Positions 1 through 13,127 of a stretch of DNA of 64,000 nt are shown in pieces. Numbering within the stretch: position 1 is the first letter of the stretch; every line of letters starts with the position of its first letter. Source of the stretch: Rutstroemia sp. NJR-2017a BVV2 (taxonomy: Eukaryota; Ascomycota; Leotiomycetes; Helotiales; Rutstroemiaceae); assembly GCA_002946415.1 (NCBI GenBank), contig NJPS01000010.1, positions 1,054,001-1,118,000 on the forward strand, in the 5' to 3' direction. The notes below the pieces were generated by a model. That model had not been told where the DNA came from and did not search any database. It saw only the letters and a list, made by a program, of their open reading frames with translations. The position numbers and the translations under genes were made by a program.

Positions 1-3000
1 TTGATTTCATTCTCTGGTAGCAGCCTGGTCTAGCTTTGACAACACCGTCCTCGCCCATGCCGCGTTATAACCCGATTCGATCCAATCCCGATGAATAACC
101 CGTTAGTTCTGATCATGTCACTTGCTCAGTTAAGCTGGCGGGGAAGTAAGCTGACTGCATGTGCATCTCGTAGCTCTATCACGTGTATACGCAATCCTGC
201 GATGGCTTTGCGGATGATACGACCGATTGATTGGTATCAAGAGCACCAGAGTACGATTGTCAAAAGCCTTGCATCTTCCTCGTGCCTGACAAGACGACGT
301 TTCTATTACACTTTGACGTGTATTTCAGGAAGTGAGCACGACATGCAACGTTTCAAGTATGGCACATTGGTAAGCAATTTCATCAACCTAGTCATAGCAT
401 CTTTTCACGACTAAAGTCCGTCATGATACTCCGCTCGAAGGATACCCAAGCGCTTAACTGGTAATCTCAGATCTATATCCATATTTTAGGGATACTTCGA
501 TCGAATCAGGATTTATAAAAGCTTCAAAAACTGTGAGAACGTTATTCCTTCTCGCAGCAAAGTCACTGACTCACTACTAATTGTTAGGTGGATATTGTTT
601 AGTACGCTTCTGCGTAGCTGAGGATATTCCCATACCATGTACAGGGCATACACTACCTCAACCGGCTCGGCGCTCCCTGCCAGAGCCTTTCGTCGCATCT
701 GCTACCCGTCCCTAGCACAGTGTAGCATCGCCGCCTAGCTGCAGCCCTTACCGCTATATAGTCCCCTCTCTATCTTGATCGACGGGCTGTGAGTTGTATT
801 CCTTCTTGATATGTTAGAATAGTCTCAACTCGGAAGTACCTTCGTACCATACCCAATAAGTACAATGAGCTTTCTACCCTTCATGACACCGAGTAACGCA
901 ATGAGGGCACGCCTTAACCGTGCCGGTGGCGATGTAACGTTCGAGGGGCACTCTCACATTCCCTCCATGTGCATAACGGGCACTCGGTGGAACCTTCTCC
1001 TGCCCTATGGGGTGCAGATTGAGCCTGGAAATACCCTTCAAGGACACCACTGGCTTTGGTGATTGATGTCAAACATCGCTACCGCATCCTTGCGATCGTC
1101 GAGTTTGATCTCCGGCTTTGATTATTTTTGTATAGATGTTCAAGCCATATTGAGGGACAAAATAAAGTCCGACTGTCCGATATCTAGGAGGGGTCCCAGT
1201 TCGCACCCCTCTACAGACTGCCTCTTCTAATGAAGTTGCTGATTGCTATCCCTCAGCATCATCCCAGGCAACCTGGTACGCAACCTTTTCGCAGCCAATA
1301 CAATATTGAACTTACGACGTTCGGAACCTGGTTCTCTATTTTACCAGGTCATGGACCAGCTGTACATTGGTATCCAGTGAATATCTCCTTGGCTCAGCTA
1401 GAAAAGCATTTGATTTTTCAACTACGATTTCAAGAGTACGAATCCACGTGTCTTCTTTTCAAGCAAGGGTCGTAAAAATTCACATATATGTTGAATTCAA
1501 ATATCTAGGGGTTTTTCCATGAGCCAGTGCACCCGCTGGCGTTTACATGACTATTTGGAATCAATCATCGGTGCTATCTAAAGTTTGACCAATGGGAAAT
1601 TTGAAGTTTCACTTCTCTAGGAGACTACAGCATATGCACACCGTAAACGATCTTACTGGACAACCTTTACGTGCTTCTTAGCCGTAACATTGACGTTACC
1701 TTGTTCTTCCAATCCCCTATGACTTTGACGTTGATTTACCCAGCATGTATCACACAGCCTGAAATGGCGAAAACAAGCACACGTGTCTGGTTGCAGCGCA
1801 GCGTGCCAGATTACTCTCATCCTTCGGGCTTTTATGCTTTGCATGGCAGGAATGGGAAGTACTATGTTCTCGTAAGGCGCCCATTCAGAGCAGCAGGTGG
1901 CTATTGTCCATTGCACGATGGCTTCTGGGGCTTGCGTAAGGATGGGCGTTCATAGCGATGCTCGGAGGTTCGATCCTTTTATGCAGGCAGCAGGCACACT
2001 CTACGTGTGACTTTTGGCGCTTGGATTTGCTGAATGACATATCTGGAAATGCGCAAGACTCGAGATTAGAACATATACGAGACCTTTGTGGCCAATGGTT
2101 TTTGGGGAGTTTGAACTGCCAGTTGAAAGGGGCACAGAAACTAACCTCACTTGGGTCCACTGCTAACATATTGAACGCTGATACAGATACAGATTCTTCA
2201 CCTACTTCCCTTCAGGGCCTTCACAGAATCGGAGTCGCTTGTCTTCCGTTGTTTTCCAAACCATATGAGGTTATCGAAAACATCCAACCATCTGAATCCC
2301 TCCTCGCTAGTATGCTGCCACTGCAAATAGGCTTGTTGGTTCTTCCAGAAGACCAGACCTGGGTTTGACGAGTACGACATCAAGCACTAGACATGAAACT
2401 TGCATATTCCAGCGCATAATTTTCCTCCTGTGGTTCCAGTCAGCGCTCGTGCTTATCACCTCCTCTCTCAGGGAACAGCTTCCCGTCGCTCAAAGTCCCA
2501 AAACCAGTGTATGTCGGTCTGCGAGAAGACGCTCGTCGCCTAGACTCTCCATGTGCAGCACTAACAATATAAACATCCTACAGCCCTGAGATTTGGGACA
2601 AAAGCCATCTCGACGACAGGCACAGCTGTCCGAACTATATCGTCACAATCTACTATCACAGAAAGTGAGTGTGCCTCCTTCCTCGGCAGCCAGCTGGGCC
2701 TCAACCAGTTCTGCCAAATGATACGATTAGAAATTGGCCATAGTGTGCGTGCTCTCTGGTGATTACTATTCTATGCATTATCTACTTCAGCTAACACATT
2801 GGCGTATATAAGACACTGGCTTCTCAGGTATATTACGTGTATATAAGAGTAGTATATCTCAATCACCACCTACGACTACCTATAGCCTGTACCCATACAT
2901 TCTCGAGCAAGATATCGTCGTCATCCTCCATCGAACTGAAACTGCATGGCCAGGACCACCGATCACCCGAATAGGGGCGTCCACCACGGAAACGATGGCG

Positions 3001-3452
3001 CTACCCAAAACATCAGGAATGCAGTGTGAATGAGCCTTTGTTGGAGTAGGGAGCACAGCATTCAGACCCTGCTTCAAAACAGTAGTCAGAATACATCTTC
3101 ATAATGGCGTTTGTAACTTGCGGATTCCTCCCAGCCTCCAGGTGCCTTTTTTTGAGGAGTAGAGCTGAGCAGCAATGTCGACCCGAGTCCCGAGTCCCGA
3201 GGAAGAAGGACTTGTCAGATTCGGCGTAGTGGCGATCAGTATCAATTATACTATCGAGAACTATGCGGCCAACAAGATTTGGATATATAGCTGTGGATTG
3301 CTCGCCCAATTGTCTCTAATCCTGTATTTTATTTACAGATCCAGGTGTGGATGGTAGAGTGCATATTTGATGTCGGTTAAACGACAGGGGCTTCAATGAC
3401 TACTTCATGTCCATTGCACAACTGCTATCCGGGATGCTAACATTGCTAAGTA
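1..3452. other. Gene-poor stretch, no supported gene
   Basis: Only short open frames occur on both strands, and none combines a plausible start, splice signals and a recognisable family. A minus-strand stretch around 1885-2560 reads in a coding-like way across several frames and may be a decayed gene. No transposase, reverse transcriptase or long repeat was recognised. Confidence 0.5.
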
Positions 3453-3995
3453 TCAGCAAGAGCACTTTCTGGCCTGAATAAGTTCAAAGGTTGTAATAAA
3501 ACTTTCTGATAGGCTTTCCGCATCTGAACAATTCATCTGCTGGCAAGTATCGAGAAGTATATAAAGATCGGTATTTTGAAGCGAACTTCCAGCGGACCAA
3601 ACGATATACTATCGAAATACTTGTTATTGAGATTAGTGCTTCGAGTATTACCTGGACTTGAAGGAGAATCAACAATGGTCTGCTGATATCGTCGTTGAGG
3701 TCTGGTAAGATAATATCTGAGTCTCCTGGGCTACCTTGAAGATAGATTGGTAGTTGCTCCGGTTCCAATTGTGATGATAGAGCCACTATATCATAGGGCT
3801 CGCATTCAAATGATTCTTAGGAAGGACAAAAGCTTAGATCTGCTGATGGTGTAATCTAGAAAGAGACCGCTCTTAACAAGAAGACTTTGTCTGGATGCTG
3901 GTCTGACTATCAATCCACACGGAAAGTCTCTGACCTCAAATATACTAAACCAGCCATAAAAGTTCGCAATAAATCTGGACAGTGAGATTTAATTC
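3453..3995 (-). pseudogene. Possible decayed caspase-like fragment
   Basis: The minus strand shows three coding-like pieces that do not join into one intact frame. The piece at about 3990-3940 reads PDLLRTFMAGLVYLRSE, which resembles the D-L-L-x-x-Y-Y-G-G-H-G-Y-L segment of fungal caspase/CHAT-like proteins, but the catalytic His-Gly is replaced. A second frame runs from about 3810 to 3652. It joins across a putative 43-nt intron (3651-3609: GTAATA donor, ACTAATC branch, GATAG acceptor) to a terminal piece ending at 3453. That piece contains DLYILLDTC, resembling the catalytic L-L-D-C-C strand, followed by a TFELIQA segment like the family's T-E-L-I. Stop codons separate the first piece from the others. 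The family link is inferred from motif memory only. It could also be chance or part of a small divergent gene. Confidence 0.28.
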
Positions 3996-4273
3996 TCTGA
4001 AGTCCTCGTTATCTCATGAGTGAAATATGATACCAGAATCTTAATTGTTCAAATTGATAGATAGTTTTGAAGGAATGAGAACTTTTTGGTTTGACGGCTT
4101 TTTCATATAAGGTTATCGCAATAGAGCGCCGGCTACCGTACCGTGCGTACTAGAGCTACGGCGGCTGAAAACTTTATATATGGATCAACCTTAATGCAAT
4201 TAGACCACTCCAAACTTTCTCCGTGTCAGGCATTTTACTCAAGATTACCTGTTATGGCTGGGCTGTCACTACG

Positions 4274-7111
4274 ATGCCGTCGAACCTCCCAGTGCCGTCG
4301 AAGGGGGCGTTACGAACTCTTCGAAAACTTGCCCTAGGAACATCTTGTACGATTGCTTTCAGCGCAGGGGTTCTCACGGAAGACCGACGACGACGGATAC
4401 ATTCTGCAAAGCAAGTCCACGACAATGCGACGAAGTTAAGGCAATCGAGGAACTATAACAACAGTAGCTCTCAGCTGGTCGAAGGCTTTGCGGACCACGC
4501 TCTTCAACACACGGAAAATGGGTTCTGGTCGTCTGGTTCTGGTGGGGCAAGCAACGTCAAAAACTCAGAAAGAGAGCTGGCTGATGGACAATTGAATGGG
4601 GGAAAGGAGGCAATCGAGGTTGATGTCGAACATAGGGAACTGCCTGAATATGAACTGGTCAAACGGGTGCCGATCAAACATTTTCCCATGGAGAAAATTC
4701 AACCACCAAAATTAAGTAGACAACACCAGGAAGAGACTCACTTCACCTTAGACCGCCAATCTCGTCTTGCGCTCGATGTTCGGCAGATATTAGAAAACCA
4801 GAAGGATTCATTTGGTCTTGACGCAGCTTTGTTGCGGTTCTTGGAAGCTTTTCGGGAGGGCATTGATATAGGGGACAATGGCCTTGAACCAAGTCTGCTG
4901 GGTGCAGCGGCGCTACTATCATCGACTTGTGAGACGGCCGGACGGGTAGAGGATATGGAAATGATTCTAGATGTCATTCTTAGTGCTGGATCCATAAGTC
5001 AAAGTGACTTCAACCAGTTTGGTCCACACATTATTATAAAATCATTGCTGAAGAGGTCGATCGACATTTCGGGACGACTCATTGCTCCAGATAAGCTGCA
5101 GAAAGCCGCATCATTATACCTGACTCCGTTCACAGATAGGCCAAAAGCTATAGCACCTACACTAGAACCTCTGGCCTCAGACATATGTTTTGATGCATGT
5201 CGCTTGAAACATTATGATCTGACTGTAGCTGTATTCCACCGAACTAGGCGTGTTGGTGGTACTGTTTCGGACAAAGCCATGGGATCTTTCATCATTGCTT
5301 CTCACCACGTTGGAAATCACCGGGATGCCATTCACTTTTTCTTCAAACATTTTCTTGATGCACCGGTAAATCAAAAGATGTTCTGGGATGTGACGAATGT
5401 TGTTGTGGAGTCGTCGATTATCCAGGAAAGATATGGCCACTTTGGTGAACTTCAAGGCATCGTCGCTGCAGCCCTAAAGACCGCGGAAACTCATAATCTG
5501 AAGCTCACAACTACGGTACTTTTGAGACTTCTTGGGCTTGAGTGGCGGACATCGCGCAATATCTCTCAGACTCGAGCTCGGTTCGATCGCCTCGAGGGTG
5601 CCCTAGCTGCTACGTCCCATCCACAAGCTGCCTATGGCGCGATCATACAGTTCTGCATAGAAGCAAAGGAGTTTGCAGCTGCGGAAAAGTATCAGCTTCG
5701 ACTTTGGGAGAGATTCGGACATCAGGACGACGTACGCATTGCTGGTCATTTCGCCTTGGCAAAGGCAATGAAAGAAGATTGGGATGGAGTAGAGAACGAT
5801 TTTGCTCGCATCAGTGAACTGAGCCCAGACAAGGAAGTTTATGGTTCTATCTTCGTGCCTATCTTACAACAATACGTTAAGACGCATTTTGTGACCGAGA
5901 CGCAGGATTTTCTTCGCTCATTTCTGGAAATTTACCAAGTACCTTTTACTCCGTATCTGTTCAATCTCATGGTCGACGAATATGCAAAGCACAAGGAAAT
6001 CGATGCACTGGCTCGTTGGGTGGGCTATGCAAACTCTTTATCCACCTTCGTGAACACCGTAACTGTCAACACCATCCTCAATCGGCTTTACAAATCATGG
6101 AGCTTCAACTTCGAGGATGTGTGCCAATTGTATCGTGCCATTCAAAAAGTGTCTACATCTTGCACAGATAATTCGACTGAGATGCTCCTGCGACAAATCG
6201 CTCTCGCAGAAGCGAATGGGGATTGGTCGAAGGCGCAGAAAAAGTTGAAAGGGTTGCCATGTACGTATAAACAACGCCCTCCGGACATTGGTTCATTCCG
6301 TCTGATGATGACTGAAGCATTGGTTCAAGGCAATCCAGAGAAGGCCCTACGAGTTTATGAAGAAGCACAGGATGATGGTATTTTCATTCATCCCGCGGCT
6401 CTCAGCAATGCCGTGAAGGCTTCACTACGGATAGAGGGCAAGGGAATGGACCATGCCCTCTCATTGATTAAGCAAGCCAAAGAGAAAGGCTATGATCTGA
6501 GTGAAAGCCTGGTCACGCTTCTCACCTATCAATTACCTAGGTTAGAGCGCGAGTACCGTAGCAGTTACGTGGAGTTCATGGATTCCGTTAGGACATCCAT
6601 CAATGCTCTAGAAGCACGTGGTATCACCATTCCGGCACAGGTGTTCACTCATGTCATCAGCATTCTTGTGAACAAAGGGCACCTCGCCCAGGCAATACAG
6701 TTTTGGACAACAGTTTCACATGGTCGGACGTCAAAAGAGATTAAACTTGACGTAGTCAGCCTTACAGTCCTTCTGAAGGCTTATCTCAACTTGCGAGACT
6801 CTCCAGGAGTTACTTGGGTCATGACGATGCTTTCGGTCAACAACATTTTTCCGGACACGCAGCTCAAGCTACTTCTGAAAAATGTTCGTAAAGATATTCG
6901 AAGTCAAAGGCCAAAGACTCGTTTCCACCAGGTTGTGGAAGATGCATATCAATGCGTTATAGAAATGCGTGCCAATGCGTTGCAGGATAACCAGGACGCC
7001 AAAAAGAAGACACTAAGCATCATGCAAGATGCTCTCAAGTCACAAAATACTCACCAGCGCAAAGGTTCAGAGAGCTCAAGCGACAATCATCCTTTGGGGA
7101 CGAAGAAGTAG
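4274..7111 (+). CDS. Mitochondrial PPR-like (helical repeat) protein
   Basis: A single uninterrupted exon encodes 945 aa. The first ATG of the frame is at 4274; the longer upstream reading begins at GTG. The N-terminus is basic and Ser/Thr-rich with few acidic residues, typical of a mitochondrial presequence. It continues into a conserved-looking block (LRTLRKLALGTS and an RRRRIHSA stretch) that I associate with fungal mitochondrial PPR proteins. From about residue 220 to 900 the protein is a run of amphipathic helical pairs, such as repeated EKALRVYEEA-like and AIQFWTTV-like segments. The C-terminal tail is short and charged. Such proteins act in organellar RNA processing, translation or complex assembly, but the target cannot be read from sequence. 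It lies 512 bp upstream of NCA2, another mitochondrial gene on the same strand. The PPR-like class is fairly secure; the exact orthologue is not. Confidence 0.8.
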   Translation: MPSNLPVPSKGALRTLRKLALGTSCTIAFSAGVLTEDRRRRIHSAKQVHDNATKLRQSRNYNNSSSQLVEGFADHALQHTENGFWSSGSGGASNVKNSERELADGQLNGGKEAIEVDVEHRELPEYELVKRVPIKHFPMEKIQPPKLSRQHQEETHFTLDRQSRLALDVRQILENQKDSFGLDAALLRFLEAFREGIDIGDNGLEPSLLGAAALLSSTCETAGRVEDMEMILDVILSAGSISQSDFNQFGPHIIIKSLLKRSIDISGRLIAPDKLQKAASLYLTPFTDRPKAIAPTLEPLASDICFDACRLKHYDLTVAVFHRTRRVGGTVSDKAMGSFIIASHHVGNHRDAIHFFFKHFLDAPVNQKMFWDVTNVVVESSIIQERYGHFGELQGIVAAALKTAETHNLKLTTTVLLRLLGLEWRTSRNISQTRARFDRLEGALAATSHPQAAYGAIIQFCIEAKEFAAAEKYQLRLWERFGHQDDVRIAGHFALAKAMKEDWDGVENDFARISELSPDKEVYGSIFVPILQQYVKTHFVTETQDFLRSFLEIYQVPFTPYLFNLMVDEYAKHKEIDALARWVGYANSLSTFVNTVTVNTILNRLYKSWSFNFEDVCQLYRAIQKVSTSCTDNSTEMLLRQIALAEANGDWSKAQKKLKGLPCTYKQRPPDIGSFRLMMTEALVQGNPEKALRVYEEAQDDGIFIHPAALSNAVKASLRIEGKGMDHALSLIKQAKEKGYDLSESLVTLLTYQLPRLEREYRSSYVEFMDSVRTSINALEARGITIPAQVFTHVISILVNKGHLAQAIQFWTTVSHGRTSKEIKLDVVSLTVLLKAYLNLRDSPGVTWVMTMLSVNNIFPDTQLKLLLKNVRKDIRSQRPKTRFHQVVEDAYQCVIEMRANALQDNQDAKKKTLSIMQDALKSQNTHQRKGSESSSDNHPLGTKK

Positions 7112-7622
7112 GGAAAGTGTGCGGCTACTGAAGGGTCTTGTAAATATTCAATTAGACAACTGAGTCTCTATGAGCTTTGTATAATCGATAGCTACCCGCC
7201 AAGAGGTAATCTGTGTATAGAATCAAACAGTAATGTCTGTGTCTTTGGTTGATATACATAGTTTAACCTCCCCCATGCCTAGAATTCAATATACACCTTT
7301 GTTAATAAAAGCAAAGCTTGAGAGCCGGGCTGTAAGACATGTATACGGGCATTATAGATGTCTGATCAGGATCCAGATCCAATAGAATATTGAAATAATA
7401 GAGTCTTTTTGGTTGTTGATGTTACGCATGCTGGATTTGGGTGTGGGAGACATTGAAGGGAACCGCCAAAATTAAACTTTGTTGTTTCGTCATTCGCCCG
7501 CTTCCAGCCGCCTGGAAACTTCCCCTCCATTTTGTTGTGCATCAAGTGGGATCAACACTCGGGCTTTCTTTTCGGGAGCACAACCTGAGCCTCGCAGGTT
7601 AATCGATGTTGCCAAAGGCGTA
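7112..7622. other. Intergenic region before NCA2
   Basis: About 0.5 kb holds the 3' end of the PPR-like gene and the promoter of NCA2. No open frame or repeat of note was seen. Confidence 0.6.
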
Positions 7623-9686
7623 ATGTCGATTGTCGCAGAGTAAGGATACCCTTTCACCGCTTTTCTCTTTCTGTCCTTTGCTAATCTATATGCCCGTTTC
7701 TAAAGTCAGATTCGACGAGTCGACGCCCAACTCGACCGCGTCCAACTCACGCCTTTTCCTTACCCAACAACTGACGGTGTTCATTCCGAGCAGAGCCAAA
7801 AAGTCGCAGCTTCACCTCGAATAGCAGAGCTCCAAGCTCTGGTCAAAGCTTTATCTTCAACTTCCTCTTCCACTGCACTGCTGTCTTCATGGCGGATTCT
7901 ATCGGCGCTAGAGCAGGCAAATCTGCAGGATTTTGTTGCAGAAGATGAAGATGATGAGTACATGCGCGCGTACGTGGCAGAGCTGGAGTGGTTCTTGGTT
8001 AGCAAGGCGACGGTACAGACGTACGGCTATATTCTCAATATATTACTGGAACAAACGATTCCGCTGAGCGATGATATCTGGTATTGGGATGAGGTGCTGG
8101 GTTCAAATGCGTATACAGGGCTTTATACGGTGCAGACTTCGCCATTGAGGCTGTGGTCTTGGGGGAAGGATATATGGAATGATTCGAGACTGAGGTTGGC
8201 ACATTTGAGGGAGTCGCCAGGGGATGCGTTGCAGGCCGGTGGAAGGGACGTTGGATCAAGCTTGGCGGGGCAGTGGAAGACGTTTTATGGGCTGGTGAAG
8301 GAGAGTGTCAGGGATAGATCAGTGGCGGATATTCAGAGGAGAATGCTCTCGCCCATTGCAGTAGCAAAAGCGAAAGCTAGACAGAATCAGGCGAGGCTGA
8401 AGAGGTTCAGGGAGATGGGTGCTAGCGGACTTGGAGTTCTTATGGATGAAGGGTTAAGTTTCGACATCGATGTGGAGAGTACTGGACTGAAAGCTGAAGC
8501 GGCTGATAACCAAGAGTGGAAGGATGTTGTGGAGAGGAGTGTTGCTCTGATGGATACTGTTCTTCGGAATGTCACTACTCTTGAACAAGGAGTTTCCGAC
8601 TTTGAAGATACGGTGTTCGCAAGTGTGGAGGATGATCCAGAGATTTCTACGGCAGATATATCCGAAGGTACTCGAACGAGCAAGTTGTCGAGACGTCTAC
8701 AGCATATTCTAAACTCGCAAGTCCCGAATCACATCGCTAATTCACAACGGCTTGCAAGTGAGTACGGACGACCGTCAAGACTTACACGATACTGGCTTCC
8801 CGCAAGCATGTTACTTCTATCCTCTACCACTATTCTACGCATCCTGGTCAACAGAAAGGCGGAACTCGTCACTTGGATCAGAGATATTGGAGTTACTGTG
8901 CAAGATTTCTGGATCAACTGGGTCATAGATCCTACAAAAAAAGTTATCAGAACTATTCGTCATGATCAAGATAGTGAAGTTGCAATCATGAGCAAAGAAA
9001 GCTTGAAGGGTGACATGGCTAGTCTTGAACGCATGGTTGTTGACTTTGCCCGCGATAACCCTGAAGCAGCGAACGTTGGACAAGGTACTCTAAGTGAAAC
9101 CCAGATTTCCGAGATCAGAGCAAAGGTCAAGGAAGGCGATCTTACACCGGTTCTTCGCGCTTATGAAAAGGATATGCGTAGTCCCTTCAAAGGCACAATT
9201 CGGGGCGATCTGATAAGGACTTTGCTGATTCAGGTGCAAAAGACAAAGGTCGATGTTGAAGTTGCCCTTAGCGGAATCGATGCCCTTCTGAAAAGCCAGG
9301 AACTTGTTTTTGGATTCGTTGGTCTCACGCCTGGTGTTTTGGTCTGCTTCGCTGCCTTCCGATATCTGGGAGGCTTGGTTGGAAACCGGAAGGGCCTCCG
9401 ACGTGGTGAAAGGGCAGGACGGACAGCTCGAGTCCTTCGCAATATCGATCGAATCCTCACCATCGCTACTCCCACTCAAAACAATCTCCTCTCCTATAAA
9501 GACCACGGTCTTCTGTTATGCGAAGTTCATGTTCTCAGGAAACGCGCACATCGACTGTTCCCGGGCGAGATTGAACGGGAATTCCTCGAGGATGTTAATG
9601 ATTTATCTAATATCAACAGCGGCATTCAGGTGCAGCTTAAGGTCTTGGAACGGATCAGATGGAGCTATGGAAAATGGCTTAGATGA
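7623..9686 (+). CDS. NCA2: NCA2, nuclear control of ATP synthase protein
   Basis: Two exons, 7623-7639 and 7706-9686, encode 665 aa. The first exon is only 17 nt (ATG plus four codons and two bases). Splicing GTAAGG at 7640 to the AAG at 7705 gives an N-terminus starting MSIVADQIRRVDAQLDRVQL and keeps frame with the long exon. The protein has the NCA2 layout: a helical N-terminal half, membrane segments near residues 375-390 (ASMLLLSSTTILRIL), and a second hydrophobic block containing ELVFGFVGLTPGVLV, the most diagnostic stretch of the family. Yeast Nca2 is a mitochondrial protein required, with Nca3, for expression of the mitochondrially encoded ATP synthase subunits 6 and 8. It is predicted to be an inner or outer mitochondrial membrane protein. 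The family call is strong. Confidence 0.93.
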
Positions 9687-10594
9687 GGCATATGTACCAA
9701 CAAACTATACACAAGATATCGAATATGGTTGGTGGTTCTTGGGGTAGAAGATACAAGCTAGAGAGGCGGAGTGAAGATATATACTTGTACGACAATAGAG
9801 TAACAAATTGCGAATCCACATCAAACACTTACGAACGTTATTCGCAGATAGAGTGTCAGTAGTGTGATTTCCAGACTTGTAATACTCATAGCATGAATTG
9901 CAATACAATAACAGAAAGCACTCACCAATCAACAATTTACCCTTGAACGGTGGGAATAATGCGAATAATGCGAAACTCTATTGTCTACATTTGACCTTGC
10001 ACGCCTTGTACCTGAAATCTGGCGGCCAAACGCCACGCCACCGCCAGATCAGAATAGACGCCGCACCGCACCGCATCTCGTTAAGCTTGAACTTACGACA
10101 TAATACTCGACATTATTTCAGTAGCTGGTCACTTAGTCTTCCTTCCCATCTAACCGTGCCTGCCAAATTATTTCCAGACCTTCCTTTCATGACAGTACAG
10201 TAATCCACGGAAAGTCCATCTGCCGTCCGCTATCAACACGCCATCTCCATATCGGAAGCCGCGCCTGCTTCCATTACGTTTCCATACAGCTGCTAGACCC
10301 ATCTCCATCCATCCTAATACAACAATAAAACCCGCAAGCTTCGTGGTGCATTTCGCTCCGGACGAGGAACAAGGAGAGATCATCTGGCATCTGGATTTCT
10401 TCGAGACCGACATTCGCATTGTTCGACCCACCAGACAGACCCTGTACCCCACACATTCACCATCACGACCGACCAGCACAAGCAAGCACAGCTTTCCTTG
10501 GGTGTTACTCGAGGGACATAAAGAAATTACATACGCATACCGTACATAGTTGACTTGGGACTTCAACCACCTTTTCGCATACTACATTATCGAC
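9687..10594. other. Intergenic region and SEC4 promoter
   Basis: This stretch of 0.9 kb has no supported gene. Small frames near 10168-10566 on both strands overlap each other and look like leader sequence of SEC4. A short direct repeat of gaataatgc lies near 9955-9975. Confidence 0.55.
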
Positions 10595-11472
<878 letters not shown>

Positions 11473-11787
11473 AGGGATGGAGATTGAGTGTTTGAACAGT
11501 GGATTGCGGTTGGAGAGGACACATTTTATGATGGGGAGATGCAAAGATGCAGTGCAGGGAAATGCAAAGACATGGTGGTTGTGCTTTCTGCTTGTTTGTT
11601 TAAGAAGGAGATTATGGACGGAGTTTGGTTCGTGTTTTATATGGTATTAAATTGACTGGCGTGTTTTCTTTTCTTTTCTGCTTAAAGCACCCTCTCGTTC
11701 TTGGTCCATAATTTCATCACTTTACCTGCGGACGAGATATGGAGAAGCTATACAGAGAAGATGAGATGAAATTCATGATATAAATTT
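11473..11787. other. Convergent 3' region
   Basis: These 315 bp separate the 3' ends of SEC4 and the minus-strand mitochondrial protein gene. They presumably contain both untranslated regions and terminators. Nothing else was seen. Confidence 0.6.
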
Positions 11788-13127
11788 CTACCACATTATC
11801 TTTGCGCTAACAATTGGAGGTGGCTCGTCTCCAAGCTTGTACTCTTTCTGCAAGGGGCATGGTCTCCGGTGCCATTCTCTGACAAACCGTCTAGCCTCGT
11901 ACCTGTCTGCAAAGCTCACCACATACCTTGACATCACATTAAGAAGTCGCAATGGCCTCGTCCCATCCGACCCTAGCTCATTATTCTCATTCTTATCCTT
12001 CAACTTCACCACCTTCCCCTCCTTAGCTAGCCTCCACAGCAAATTCCTCCTCCTCCCATCGTCCTCCAATAACTTTAATACATCTAACTCCGTCAATGCT
12101 GGCCCTCCCTCCAGCGAAAACAGCACCATATCCTCGGCTCCGCTCTTCTGTCGTGCGATTATTGTCGGTCCGCCATTAGATAGCAACTTCAATATCGCTG
12201 GCTGGTACGGTTTGTTCAGCTGCCGTAACGAAAGTCGACTATAAGCAGGCACCAGCGAGAATCCGCGCACGAGTGACTCGACATCTTCGCCGGGCTTGAG
12301 GTATCCGGGAGGTGGAGGCACGATAGCGGCTTTACTGACCGGGTGCGTTCGTGCGAGTGTATGTAGTCGGATAATTTGATCGAAGTAGGCTCGAGCAGCG
12401 GCGTAGGAGGTAAAGAGAATGAAGTAATGACCGAGGGGAGTGAGGGTCTGGGGGTCTCGGCCGGGGATAACTTGGGGGGTGTTAATCAACCATTATATTC
12501 AATTCATAAATGAAAAGGCCCAAACGTACTTTTTATGATCCCACTTGTCCATCCCTCAATATGTTGACCCTTTGGACTTAACCGGAAGAAATCACTCTCC
12601 TCTAATGTCTTACTCGCACTGCCCAGCACCAGTACACTAGCTTCCCTTCTTTCTTGCTCCTCAAGCTGGCGAATGCGCTCAAGAGTCGCAGGCGAGAGAT
12701 GTAGCGGCTCAACACTCATTCCCCATTGTGCCTGCTCCCGTTTCAGTTCCCGCTGCTGCTGCTCCCTCAGACCCCCAGGCGACTGCGACAAGGTATCTTC
12801 CTGCCATTGAAATGTCGGCAGTTTATCCAGCTGCTTTCGTTTCTTCGGCGTCGGCTTGTCTTCACTCTTCACTTCCACCCGTTCCTCTGGAAACAGCTCT
12901 TCAAAAAGCGACTTGGGTGCCGCTGCTCGCGGGACTTTGTATTCCTCCTTGCGCGGGCCGAACAGTCCTTCCACGCCCTTGTTTTTGTTCTTATGGTTGC
13001 TTTTGCTCCTGCCGTGGCTCGGTGTTCGGTACACAGTTCGGCGTTGTTGCGTGAATACTGCGGCCAATTGACGCGCTGTCCATGATGGGAGGAGGAAGGG
13101 CGGAGGGAGTGCGCGTGCAGATAGCAT
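11788..13127 (-). CDS. Putative mitochondrial protein, function unknown
   Basis: Two exons on the minus strand, 13127-12530 and 12470-11788, encode 426 aa. The 59-nt intron has donor GTACGT and a CAAG acceptor and joins in phase 1. The N-terminus (MLSARALPPPFLLPSWTARQ) is rich in Arg, Ser and Ala with no early acids and predicts a mitochondrial presequence. A charged, low-complexity middle (residues about 30-150, many Lys/Glu/Gln) follows. The C-terminal half is more globular. It contains a GHYFILFTSYAAARAYF segment, and near the end an SFADRYEARRFVREWHRR stretch that resembles the RNP1 region of an RRM-like fold. I do not recognise a named family. The gene is divergent from AFG2 across a 218-bp shared promoter. 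Confidence 0.75.

Noticed and set aside
1955..1985. tRNA B-box-like GGTTCGATCC
   Set aside because: No matching A box or cloverleaf arms in the flanks.
4223..4273. Upstream extension of the PPR-like gene
   Set aside because: The extension begins with GTG; the first true ATG is 4274 and starts a credible presequence.
10168..10566. Frames on both strands upstream of SEC4
   Set aside because: Mutually overlapping, composition not protein-like, and located in the probable leader of SEC4.
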